A program made the translations under genes and the position numbers. Under the pieces are notes generated by a model. It was not told the origin of the DNA. It was given only the letters and a program-made list of their open reading frames with translations, and did no database searches. A stretch of 5,239 nt of DNA from an uncultured Carnobacterium sp. (GTDB taxonomy: Bacteria > Bacillota > Bacilli > Lactobacillales > Aerococcaceae), in contig CALALK010000031.1 of assembly GCA_937923125.1 (NCBI GenBank), positions 1 through 5,239 on the forward strand. Direction: 5' to 3'. Positions 1 through 4,163 of this stretch are shown in pieces; position 1 is the first letter of the stretch; the number at the start of each line of letters is the position of its first letter.

Positions 1-337
1 GGATACTCCCAATGCCGCAGAGCCACCACGAAAAGTAAATCGGATTGCGTGTGCGCGCGTAGATTCCTGTCGTCTTGAGTTCATTGTTTTGGATGCTCGT
101 ATCAATATCTGACTTCACCACGCTAAGCCACCAGATTCTCGTCGCAACACCCATTAAGATGAAGCCAATCAGATAGAACAAATCTTTGAATCCACCCGTT
201 AACAACCCACTCTCCAGCACTGACTGATGCAGCACCCAACCAGTCAAATTCAGCACAAGCATACTTATGTATAGGTAAGGTGCTGCTCCATAAGTCGGCA
301 TTTTTTGATGTTTATCTTGATCACTTTTTAAGTACAT
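1..337 (-). CDS. Integral-membrane methyltransferase, isoprenylcysteine/phospholipid methyltransferase-like, C-terminus cut by window edge
   Basis: An open frame of 112 codons runs from an ATG at 337-335 off the left edge, so the C-terminus is missing. Translation begins MYLKSDQDKHQKMPTYGAAP. Hydrophobic segments lie at about residues 21-38 and 53-72, and a third begins near 100. The diagnostic part is TTGIYARTRNPIYF at about residues 89-102. It matches the TGxYxxxRNPxYxG-like segment that precedes the cofactor-binding C-terminal half of the isoprenylcysteine carboxyl methyltransferase/phospholipid methyltransferase superfamily, whose members are small multi-pass enzymes using S-adenosylmethionine. 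The start is supported by GAGGTGAG just upstream on the minus strand. The gene lies downstream of the small repressor operon in the same orientation but behind its terminator, so it probably has its own promoter. The substrate is unknown. The superfamily call is fairly good; lipid versus protein or small-molecule methylation cannot be decided from this fragment. Confidence 0.66.
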   Translation of the reverse strand, partial: MYLKSDQDKHQKMPTYGAAPYLYISMLVLNLTGWVLHQSVLESGLLTGGFKDLFYLIGFILMGVATRIWWLSVVKSDIDTSIQNNELKTTGIYARTRNPIYFSWWLCGIGSI

Positions 338-373
338 GTTCTCACCTCATTGTTAAAGAAACCATACTACAAG

Positions 374-398
374 CTACATTTTTCACCTACATTTTACC
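374..398. repeat. Short tandem direct repeat in the leader of the membrane methyltransferase gene
   Basis: On the minus strand the unit AAAATGTAG occurs twice with a 13-nt period (plus strand CTACATTTT at 374 and 387). It lies about 40-60 nt upstream of the methyltransferase start. A weak -10-like TAAAAT on the minus strand overlaps the upstream copy. No convincing -35 box accompanies it. It could be a regulator-binding site or chance in AT-rich DNA. Confidence 0.25.
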
Positions 399-439
399 AC
401 TACTATCCCGCGTTTTAAACAGTTTTTTATGGATTTTAC

Positions 440-473
440 AAAAAAAGAGATTCCCCCACAAATAGGAATCTCT
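440..473 (-). terminator. Intrinsic terminator of the membrane protein/XRE operon
   Basis: Read on the minus strand, AGAGATTCC (473-465) pairs perfectly with GGAATCTCT (454-446) across a 10-nt loop, and T residues follow directly (446-441). This is a standard rho-independent terminator placed 32 nt beyond the stop of the small repressor gene. It insulates the downstream methyltransferase gene. The plus-strand side lacks a good U-tract, so it acts for minus-strand transcription. Confidence 0.85.
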
Positions 474-504
474 CTTCATTTATTGAGTATTCAGTTATGT
501 CTTT

Positions 505-699
505 TTAGTCCTCTAACACAAAAATCTCTTCAACATTGAGCTGGAGTAACCTTGCAATTCTCATAGCAAGTTCAAGGGTAGGATTATATTTATCATTCTC
601 AATGGCAATAATGGTCTGTCTGCTTACACCCAACGTTTTTGCCATATCCTCTTGTCGCAATCCTGCTGCTTTTCTTAGCTGTTTAATATTATTTTTCAT
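505..699 (-). CDS. Small XRE/Cro-C1-type helix-turn-helix transcriptional regulator
   Basis: The 64-residue protein is almost entirely one HTH_3 (Cro/C1) DNA-binding domain. MKNNIKQLRKAAGLRQEDMA supplies helix 1 and the start of helix 2. GVSRQTIIAIEND (about 24-36) is the turn and recognition helix, and NPTLELAMRIARLL is the closing helical pair. There is no effector or dimerisation domain beyond VEEIFVLED at the end. This size and sequence are typical of small Firmicutes regulators usually encoded beside a membrane protein. It starts 6 nt after the stop of that membrane-protein gene. Its own Shine-Dalgarno sequence is poor (GTGAT, 5 nt before ATG), so translation is probably coupled to the upstream gene. 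I infer that it represses its own operon through the paired palindromes at 1063-1131. Target genes elsewhere cannot be judged. Confidence 0.92.
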   Translation of the reverse strand: MKNNIKQLRKAAGLRQEDMAKTLGVSRQTIIAIENDKYNPTLELAMRIARLLQLNVEEIFVLED

Positions 700-705
700 A
701 TGCCA

Positions 706-1035
706 TCACGCTTTCTGAAAAAAATAAACGCCAACAGCCAATAATACGATAACAGTGACAACTGCTAGAATGACTCCTTGAACAAGTTTATTTGGTTCTT
801 TATACTCTTCATCACCAGCAATCATATTGCGTTTCATTGCGGTTTGAGCAAATCCTTGCACACTTACAGATAAGAGCAAAATTAAACAAGGAAGCATTTC
901 AAGTTTGCCACCACCAACAAGTGCTTGATAGATATTAAATCCTGTCCATGCACATAAACCCAAAAGCGCTGTTTTATAGCCCCACGCCTCAGAACGCAAC
1001 TGAATATCTCTGTCCATTTCATCCATCTTTTTCAT
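706..1035 (-). CDS. Small three-helix membrane protein of unknown function, partner of the XRE regulator
   Basis: A 109-residue protein with a charged N-terminus (MKKMDEMDRDIQLRSEAWGY) and three hydrophobic segments at about 22-40, 47-65 and 84-106. A lysine- and acid-rich loop (MKRNMIAGDEEYKEPNK) lies between segments 2 and 3. No catalytic motif or signal peptidase site is visible. It resembles the roughly 100-residue uncharacterised membrane proteins that Firmicutes encode next to tiny XRE regulators (DUF6442-like by general appearance; not verified). The start is chosen because GGAGG lies 9 nt upstream of this first ATG; downstream Met4 and Met7 are less well placed. It is the first gene of a two-gene operon from a consensus promoter and lies 6 nt before the regulator gene. 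A role in sensing membrane state or modulating the regulator is possible but is only inferred from this arrangement. Confidence 0.85.
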   Translation of the reverse strand: MKKMDEMDRDIQLRSEAWGYKTALLGLCAWTGFNIYQALVGGGKLEMLPCLILLLSVSVQGFAQTAMKRNMIAGDEEYKEPNKLVQGVILAVVTVIVLLAVGVYFFQKA

Positions 1036-1062
1036 GGCTTTGTTCCTCCAAATTCTTGTAAT

Positions 1063-1084
1063 AATGTCAAGAGCTCTTTACATT
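1063..1084. promoter_or_regulatory. Putative operator 1 (22-bp near-palindrome) at the start site of the XRE operon
   Basis: The left half is AATGTCAAGAG and the right half is CTCTTTACATT; their arms are complementary at 10 of 11 positions. The site covers roughly +1 to +20 of the predicted minus-strand transcript. A copy with 20 of 22 identical bases lies 46 bp upstream. The position and symmetry suit a dimeric HTH repressor, and the adjacent 64-aa XRE protein is the obvious candidate. Confidence 0.65.
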
Positions 1085-1088
1085 TCAA

Positions 1089-1116
1089 ATTATACTCTCC
1101 TACCTAAAAATGTCAA
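1089..1116 (-). promoter_or_regulatory. Consensus sigma-A promoter of the membrane protein/XRE operon
   Basis: On the minus strand a perfect -35 TTGACA (1116-1111) and a perfect -10 TATAAT (1094-1089) are separated by 16 nt. Transcription should begin near 1082, giving a leader of about 47 nt before the ATG at 1035. A fully consensus promoter flanked by palindromes suggests a strong promoter normally held down by repression. Confidence 0.85.
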
Positions 1117-1130
1117 GAGTTTTTTACATT
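1109..1130. promoter_or_regulatory. Putative operator 2 overlapping the -35 box of the XRE operon
   Basis: The second copy of the 22-bp element has AATGTCAAGAG as one half and TTTTTTACATT as the other, so its symmetry is weaker than in copy 1 (8 of 11 positions). It contains the -35 hexamer of the operon promoter. Occupation by a repressor would block RNA polymerase directly. The centre-to-centre distance to copy 1 is 46 bp. Confidence 0.6.
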
Positions 1131-1131
1131 T

Positions 1132-1297
1132 TATTTTTACTTTTTTGCAATGAACAAAGATGTACTCTTTGTTACGATTCCCCGTACTCTTACTAAGAAC
1201 CCCGTACCGCTTCACCTACTAAAACAGGGTACACATAATTTTGCATAAAAAAATAATCGATTACGGAAAATCGAGCGGATTTTATAATCGCAGTAAT
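1132..1297. other. Non-coding stretch with inverted and direct repeats
   Basis: No open frame with a ribosome binding site is seen here. Visible structure: a perfect 8-bp inverted repeat AACAAAGA/TCTTTGTT with a 5-nt spacer (1153-1173); two copies of CCCCGTAC 20 bp apart (1180 and 1200); and two overlapping 6-bp dyads, TCGATT/AATCGA (1257-1274) and AAAATC/GATTTT (1267-1283). A TATAAT at 1283-1288 could be a -10 box for the structured RNA that follows, but a good -35 is missing. Confidence 0.5.
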
Positions 1298-1431
1298 GGG
1301 GGATAGCAACCAATGTGAATTACTGACTCTAGGGTGAAACCCGTAGAGTCAGTTTGAAGCTTGGTAGGAATTGAGACTTCGGCTCAATCCGTTGCCCCAA
1401 TGCAGTAGTTATAAATGAATCCGCAAGGATT
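1298..1431 (+). ncRNA. Highly structured RNA, possibly an IS200/IS605 (TnpB) omega-RNA/right-end remnant or an independent small RNA
   Basis: Base pairing is extensive. GGG(AUA)GCAAC at 1300-1310 pairs with GUUGCCCC at 1391-1398 and encloses two hairpins. Hairpin A has a 10-bp stem ACTGACTCTA/TAGAGTCAGT (1322-1331/1344-1353), topped by GGGT/ACCC with a GAA loop. Hairpin B (1367-1390) is GGA(A)TTGAG paired with CTCAATCC and capped by cUUCGg. A third hairpin, AATCC-GCAA-GGATT (1418-1431), has a GNRA loop. The UUCG and GCAA loops only make sense on the plus strand. The layout and segments such as AGCTTGGTAGGAA, GTTGCCCCAA and GGATTGGAAGTGG resemble, from memory, the 3' ends of IS605-family tnpB genes. 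No tnpB or tnpA frame is present. A TATAAT at 1283 would start a transcript just before the closing stem. A weak hairpin with T6 at 1437-1464 could end it. Confidence 0.45.
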
Positions 1432-1489
1432 GGAAGTGGTTTGTAAAACCAACGTAACTTTTTTCTCAAAAAATAGTAAACTATAAATA

Positions 1490-1518
1490 TTGCATTGCAA
1501 ATTAAGTTTTGATATAAT
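1490..1518 (+). promoter_or_regulatory. Promoter of the rplK-rplA operon
   Basis: An extended -10 element, TGA followed by TATAAT (1510-1518), lies 17 nt after TTGCAT (1490-1495), which matches the -35 consensus only in its TTG. The predicted start near G1525 is exactly the first base of the GTGCAT hairpin in the leader. The perfect extended -10 makes up for the weak -35. Confidence 0.75.
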
Positions 1519-1524
1519 ACCAAA

Positions 1525-1588
1525 GTGCATGAAAATGCACATGTCGGAACACCGTGGGAGGAGAAATCTTCATCTCCATTAAACCACG
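1525..1588 (+). promoter_or_regulatory. rplK leader with putative ribosomal protein L1 binding site (copy 1)
   Basis: The leader begins with the hairpin GTGCAT-GAAA-ATGCAC (1525-1540). Next comes a stem CGTGG/CCACG (1553-1557/1584-1588) and an asymmetric internal loop, GA on the 5' side (1558-1559) and ATTAAA on the 3' side (1578-1583). A second stem GGAGA/TCTCC (1560-1564/1573-1577) closes it. The same architecture and loop sequence recur before rplA. L1 is the known translational repressor of the L11-L1 operon in E. coli, binding an mRNA mimic of its 23S rRNA site. I infer the same role here. Confidence 0.65.
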
Positions 1589-1600
1589 CACGAAACAATC

Positions 1601-1608
1601 AAGGAGGT
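1601..1608 (+). promoter_or_regulatory. Ribosome binding site that decides the GTG start of rplK
   Basis: AAGGAGGT ends 8 nt before GTG at 1617. A nearer ATG at 1610 would be only 1-2 nt from it and is out of frame. Spacing and the conserved L11 N-terminus (MAKKV) therefore select GTG. Confidence 0.85.
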
Positions 1609-1616
1609 AATGTCTC

Positions 1617-2042
1617 GTGGCTAAAAAAGTTGTAAAACTAGTTAAATTACAAATTCCTGCAGGTAAAGCAACTCCAGCTCCACCAGTAGGTCCAGCTTTA
1701 GGTCAAGCACAAGTGAACATCATGGGATTCTGTAAAGAATTCAATGCTCGTACAGCTGACCAAGCAGGTTTAATCATTCCGGTTGTGATTTCAGTTTATG
1801 AAGACCGTTCATTCGACTTCATCTGTAAAACACCACCAGCAGCAGTATTATTAAAGAAAGCTGCTAAAGTTGAAAAAGGTTCAGGCGAACCAAACAAGAA
1901 AAAAGTTGCTACTGTAACTCGTGATCAAGTTAGAGAAATTGCTGAATTAAAAGCACCTGACTTAAATGCAGCAGACGTAGAAGCTGCTATGCGCATGGTC
2001 GAAGGTACAGCCCGTTCAATGGGATTTGTAGTAGAAGGCTAA
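1617..2042 (+). CDS. rplK: 50S ribosomal protein L11
   Basis: A 141-residue L11 of normal bacterial length. The N-terminal domain opens [20 protein letters not shown], whose proline- and glycine-rich segment (about 14-29) is the region contacted by thiopeptide antibiotics and release factors. The C-terminal domain, ending [13 protein letters not shown] (129-141), carries the family signature and binds the 23S rRNA GTPase-associated centre together with L10-L12. L11 also helps activate the RelA-type stringent response. The start codon is GTG. It is first in the rplK-rplA operon, 101 nt before rplA. The codon choice (AAA, GAA, CCA, TTA) is that of a highly expressed low-GC gene. The secE and nusG genes usually found upstream are absent from this window. 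Confidence 0.99.
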   Translation: MAKKVVKLVKLQIPAGKATPAPPVGPALGQAQVNIMGFCKEFNARTADQAGLIIPVVISVYEDRSFDFICKTPPAAVLLKKAAKVEKGSGEPNKKKVATVTRDQVREIAELKAPDLNAADVEAAMRMVEGTARSMGFVVEG

Positions 2043-2060
2043 AAACAAATGCAGCTTCCA

Positions 2061-2122
2061 AAAGTCCCTAGCACGAGTGTTTCACTCATGGACTTTGTGG
2101 GAGGTAAAACCGTTAAAACCAC
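2061..2122 (+). promoter_or_regulatory. Intercistronic structure with putative L1 binding site (copy 2) before rplA
   Basis: A hairpin AAAGTCC/GGACTTT (2061-2067/2090-2096), with inner stem GAGTG-TTT-CACTC, is stacked directly against a second motif. In that motif GTGG/CCAC (2097-2100/2119-2122) encloses an internal loop of GA (2101-2102) against GTTAAAA (2112-2118), closed by GGT-AAA-ACC (2103-2111). GTGGGA on one side and TTAAA followed by CCAC on the other match the copy in front of rplK. The structure ends 5 nt before the rplA Shine-Dalgarno sequence, so L1 bound here could block rplA translation on its own. Regulation is inferred from structure and position. Confidence 0.62.
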
Positions 2123-2143
2123 ACAATAGGAGGAAATTATACA

Positions 2144-2833
2144 ATGGCAAAGAAAAGCAAAAAATATTTAGAAGCCGCTAAAAAAATCGATTCTTCTAAA
2201 GCTTACCCAGTTCAAGAAGCAATCGCATTAGCAAAAGAAACAGATTTCGCTAAATTTGATGCATCTGTAGAAGTTGCATACCGTTTAGGTTTAGATCCAA
2301 AGAAAGCTGACCAACAATTACGTGGAGCAGTTGTGCTTCCAAACGGAACTGGTAAAACTCAACGCGTATTAGTATTCGCAAAAGGTGAAAAAGCTAAAGA
2401 AGCTGAAGCAGCTGGTGCAGACTACGTTGGTGACAGCGAATTAGCTCAAAAAATCCAAGGCGGATGGTTTGAGTTCGACGTTATCGTTGCAACACCTGAC
2501 ATGATGGGTGAAGTTGGTCGTTTAGGTCGTGTATTAGGACCTAAAGGCTTAATGCCAAACCCTAAAACAGGTACTGTTACAATGGACGTAACTAAAGCTG
2601 TTGAAGAAATCAAAGCTGGTAAAGTTACTTACCGTGTTGACAAAGCTGGTAACATCCACGTTCCAATCGGTAAAGTTTCATTCTCAGATGAAAAATTAGT
2701 AGAAAACTTCAAAACAATTCACGAAACATTATTACGTATCAAACCTGCTACAGTTAAAGGTCAATACGTACGTAACGTTGCTGTGACAACTACTTTCGGC
2801 CCTGGGGTTAAAGTAGACGTAGCTTCTCTATAA
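2144..2833 (+). CDS. rplA: 50S ribosomal protein L1
   Basis: A 229-residue L1, normal length for bacteria. L1 forms the mobile stalk at the E site of the large subunit, helps move deacylated tRNA out, and represses translation of its own operon. Conserved blocks include [10 protein letters not shown] (63-72), [15 protein letters not shown] (131-145) in the inserted domain II, and [10 protein letters not shown] with [11 protein letters not shown] near the end; domain I is formed by both termini. The start has AGGAGG 10 nt upstream. It is the second gene of the operon and is followed directly by a strong intrinsic terminator. The sequence shows no truncation or odd codon use. Confidence 0.99.
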   Translation: MAKKSKKYLEAAKKIDSSKAYPVQEAIALAKETDFAKFDASVEVAYRLGLDPKKADQQLRGAVVLPNGTGKTQRVLVFAKGEKAKEAEAAGADYVGDSELAQKIQGGWFEFDVIVATPDMMGEVGRLGRVLGPKGLMPNPKTGTVTMDVTKAVEEIKAGKVTYRVDKAGNIHVPIGKVSFSDEKLVENFKTIHETLLRIKPATVKGQYVRNVAVTTTFGPGVKVDVASL

Positions 2834-2845
2834 TTTAAAATGAAT

Positions 2846-2877
2846 GAACCAGGCCTTGTGCTTGGTTCTTTTTTATT
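2846..2877 (+). terminator. Intrinsic terminator of rplK-rplA
   Basis: GAACCAGGC (2846-2854) pairs with GCTTGGTTC (2860-2868) over a 5-nt loop, 9 bp with one G-U, followed by six T residues and TTATT-like sequence. It sits 12 nt past the rplA stop and separates the two ribosomal operons. Confidence 0.9.
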
Positions 2878-2888
2878 AGTGTTTTTTG

Positions 2889-2917
2889 TTGACAATGAAG
2901 AGTCAATCATGTAAACT
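2889..2917 (+). promoter_or_regulatory. Promoter of rplJ-rplL
   Basis: A perfect -35 TTGACA (2889-2894), a 17-nt spacer and -10 TAAACT (2912-2917) start transcription near 2924, immediately before the L10 leader. The -35 lies only 12 nt after the T-tract of the preceding terminator. Confidence 0.75.
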
Positions 2918-2929
2918 AATAAAAGTTGA

Positions 2930-3030
2930 ATGCGACCGAAGACAGTAGGGGGCACTAGCCTTAATATCCTACCGAGGGAGAACAAGTTGATCTTATTTCT
3001 CTATGTCTTTGTGGGTATAGAGTTTTTTTT
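2930..3030 (+). promoter_or_regulatory. Ribosomal L10 leader RNA (autoregulation by L10-L12)
   Basis: The sequence has the recognisable Firmicutes L10-leader core: GCGACCGAAGACAGTAGG, then GTAGG (2945-2949) pairing with CCTAC (2968-2972), then CGAGGGAGAAC. Known L10 leaders bind the L10-L12 complex at a kinked helix of this type that mimics the 23S rRNA site, and so repress the operon. GGGAGAA (2976-2982) can pair with the 5' arm of the downstream terminator (TTCTC at 2997-3001), giving an antiterminator form. Leader identity is from recognition, not a covariance search. Confidence 0.85.
2999..3030 (+). terminator. Attenuator terminator inside the rplJ leader
   Basis: CTCTATGTCT (2999-3008) pairs with GGGTATAGAG (3013-3022) across a TTGT loop, with several G-U pairs in the upper stem, followed by eight T residues. 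It lies 37 nt before the rplJ start, so it must be read through for the operon to be expressed. This fits control by excess L10-L12. Confidence 0.85.
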
Positions 3031-3066
3031 ATGCCCTACCTAAATTTCAGGAGGTGAAAAACGAAG

Positions 3067-3570
3067 ATGAGTGAAGCAATCATTGCTAAAAAAGCGCAAC
3101 TAGTTACAGAAGTTGCTGAACAGTTCAAAAACGCATCATCAGTTGTTGTTGTTGACTATTTAGGAATTACTGTAGAAGAAGCAACAAATCTACGTGCAGA
3201 ATTACGTAAAGCAGGTGTACAATTTGCAGTTGTTAAAAACAGCATTTTATCACGTGCAGCTAAAGAAGCTGGTTTAGAAGGAATGGATGACATTTTCAAA
3301 GGACCATCAGCTGTAGCTTTCAGTAACGAAGATGTAGTAGCTCCTGCTAAAATCTTAGCTGACTTTGCTAAAAAAGTTGAAGCTTTAGAAATTAAAGCAG
3401 GTGTTGTTGAGGGTAAAGTTTCTTCAAAAGAAGAAATCGAAGCTCTTGCAAAATTACCAAGCCGCGAAGGGTTACTTTCAATGCTATTATCAGTATTACA
3501 AGCACCAGTTCGCAACACTGCATTGGCAATCAAAGCCGTTGCAGATCAAAAAGATGGCGCAGCAGCTTAA
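3067..3570 (+). CDS. rplJ: 50S ribosomal protein L10
   Basis: A 167-residue L10, typical length. L10 anchors the L7/L12 dimers to 23S rRNA at the base of the stalk that recruits translational GTPases. The N-terminal RNA-binding domain contains [20 protein letters not shown] (27-46) and [13 protein letters not shown] (53-65). The C-terminal part from about 136 to 160 ([20 protein letters not shown]) is the long helix that binds L12 dimers, ending in a flexible DGAAA tail. AGGAGGTG lies 10 nt before the ATG. It is the first gene after the L10 leader and attenuator, with rplL 72 nt downstream. L10 with L12 is expected to repress this transcript. Confidence 0.99.
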   Translation: MSEAIIAKKAQLVTEVAEQFKNASSVVVVDYLGITVEEATNLRAELRKAGVQFAVVKNSILSRAAKEAGLEGMDDIFKGPSAVAFSNEDVVAPAKILADFAKKVEALEIKAGVVEGKVSSKEEIEALAKLPSREGLLSMLLSVLQAPVRNTALAIKAVADQKDGAAA

Positions 3571-3573
3571 TAA

Positions 3574-3585
3574 AGCTAGCTAGCT
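3574..3585. repeat. 12-bp perfect palindrome between rplJ and rplL
   Basis: AGCTAGCTAGCT is fully self-complementary and consists of three AGCT units. It follows the rplJ stop by 3 nt. It has no U-tract, so it is not a terminator. It may be a minor structure or chance. Confidence 0.4.
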
Positions 3586-3642
3586 AACTTAAAAACACAA
3601 ACAAAATTTTATTAAATAACCAAAAAATGGAGGAAATTAAAA

Positions 3643-4011
3643 ATGGCATTAAACATTGAACAAATCATTGCTGACATTAAAGAAGCAACTGTATTAGAAT
3701 TAAACGACTTAGTAAAAGCTATCGAAGAAGAATTTGGAGTAACAGCAGCAGCTCCTGTAGCTGTAGTAGCTGGTGGCGCTGGCGAAGCTGCAGAAGAAAA
3801 ATCTGACTTCACTGTAGAATTAACTTCTGCTGGAGACCAAAAAATTAAAGTAATCAAAGTTGTTCGTGAAGCAACTGGATTAGGATTAAAAGAAGCTAAA
3901 GCATTAGTTGATGGCGCTCCTGGCGTATTAAAAGAAGGCGTAGCTAAAGAAGAAGCTGAAGCATTAAAAGCTCAATTAGAAGAAGTTGGCGCTTCAGTAA
4001 CATTAAAATAA
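3643..4011 (+). CDS. rplL: 50S ribosomal protein L7/L12
   Basis: A 122-residue L7/L12 with the standard layout. The N-terminal dimerisation domain (1-30, [20 protein letters not shown]) binds L10. An alanine/glycine/valine-rich hinge follows (about 31-52). The compact C-terminal domain (53-122) contains [20 protein letters not shown] (71-90), which contacts EF-Tu, EF-G, IF2 and RF3. L12 is the only multicopy ribosomal protein, so it needs higher expression than rplJ. The strong ribosome binding site (GGAGG, 9 nt before ATG) and the 72-nt AT-rich, poorly structured gap before it fit that need. It is the last gene of the operon, closed by a strong terminator 18 nt after the stop. Confidence 0.99.
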   Translation: MALNIEQIIADIKEATVLELNDLVKAIEEEFGVTAAAPVAVVAGGAGEAAEEKSDFTVELTSAGDQKIKVIKVVREATGLGLKEAKALVDGAPGVLKEGVAKEEAEALKAQLEEVGASVTLK

Positions 4012-4028
4012 TTTTTAATGACACTTTC

Positions 4029-4060
4029 AAAGGTCGGACTATCCAGTCCGGCCTTTTTTG
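4029..4060 (+). terminator. Intrinsic terminator of rplJ-rplL
   Basis: AAGGTCGGACT (4030-4040) pairs with AGTCCGGCCTT (4045-4055) over an ATCC loop, 11 bp with one G-U, running into six T residues (4054-4059). It is the strongest terminator in the window and closes the ribosomal cluster. Confidence 0.95.
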
Positions 4061-4100
4061 ATTGAAGGTTACAAGTTCATTTTGATGGAAATAATAATGC

Positions 4101-4128
4101 TGTGTTTTTCGAGCGCTTAGGTTACAAT
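4101..4128 (+). promoter_or_regulatory. Possible promoter of the alpha/beta hydrolase genes
   Basis: A good -10 TACAAT (4123-4128) lies after the ribosomal terminator and about 36 nt before the start codon. The matching -35 is weak (TGTGTT at 4101-4106, 16-nt spacer). Some promoter is needed here because the upstream operon is terminated. Confidence 0.45.
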
Positions 4129-4163
4129 AGTAATAGAAACGGTAGTGGAAAGGGAGCTTTTTG

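Noticed and set aside
280..465. 61-residue plus-strand open frame
   Set aside because: It overlaps the 5' end of the minus-strand methyltransferase gene and the XRE operon terminator, and has no ribosome binding site.
536..718. 60-residue plus-strand open frame over the XRE gene
   Set aside because: It is an antisense shadow of a clear helix-turn-helix gene.
1153..1173. AACAAAGA/TCTTTGTT hairpin as a terminator
   Set aside because: No T-tract follows on either strand.
1298..1464. T-box, 6S RNA, RNase P, SRP RNA or tmRNA as identity of the structured RNA
   Set aside because: None of the conserved cores of those RNAs that I know (T-box TGGNACCGCG, the RNase P GAGGAAAGTC block, the tmRNA tRNA-like ends) is present.
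1329..1598. 89-residue minus-strand open frame over the structured RNA and rplK promoter
   Set aside because: It has no ribosome binding site, crosses the rplK promoter and leader, and its composition reflects the hairpins. It is judged a chance frame.
2761..2985. 74-residue minus-strand open frame from the L10 leader into the rplA end
   Set aside because: It overlaps a terminator, a promoter and the L10 leader, all better explained on the plus strand.
3156..3533. 125-residue minus-strand open frame inside rplJ
   Set aside because: It is a mirror of the L10 coding sequence, serine/alanine-rich as expected from the antisense of an Ala/Glu/Lys gene, with no Shine-Dalgarno sequence.
3401..3583. 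60-residue plus-strand frame in the 3' part of rplJ
   Set aside because: It is a lysine-rich out-of-frame shadow of L10 with no initiation signal.
3612..3857. 81-residue minus-strand open frame inside rplL
   Set aside because: It is an antisense shadow of the strongly conserved L7/L12 gene.
4161..4163. TTG as the start of the first hydrolase
   Set aside because: The Shine-Dalgarno GGGAG is only 4 nt away, whereas the next codon, ATG at 4164, has a 7-nt spacing.
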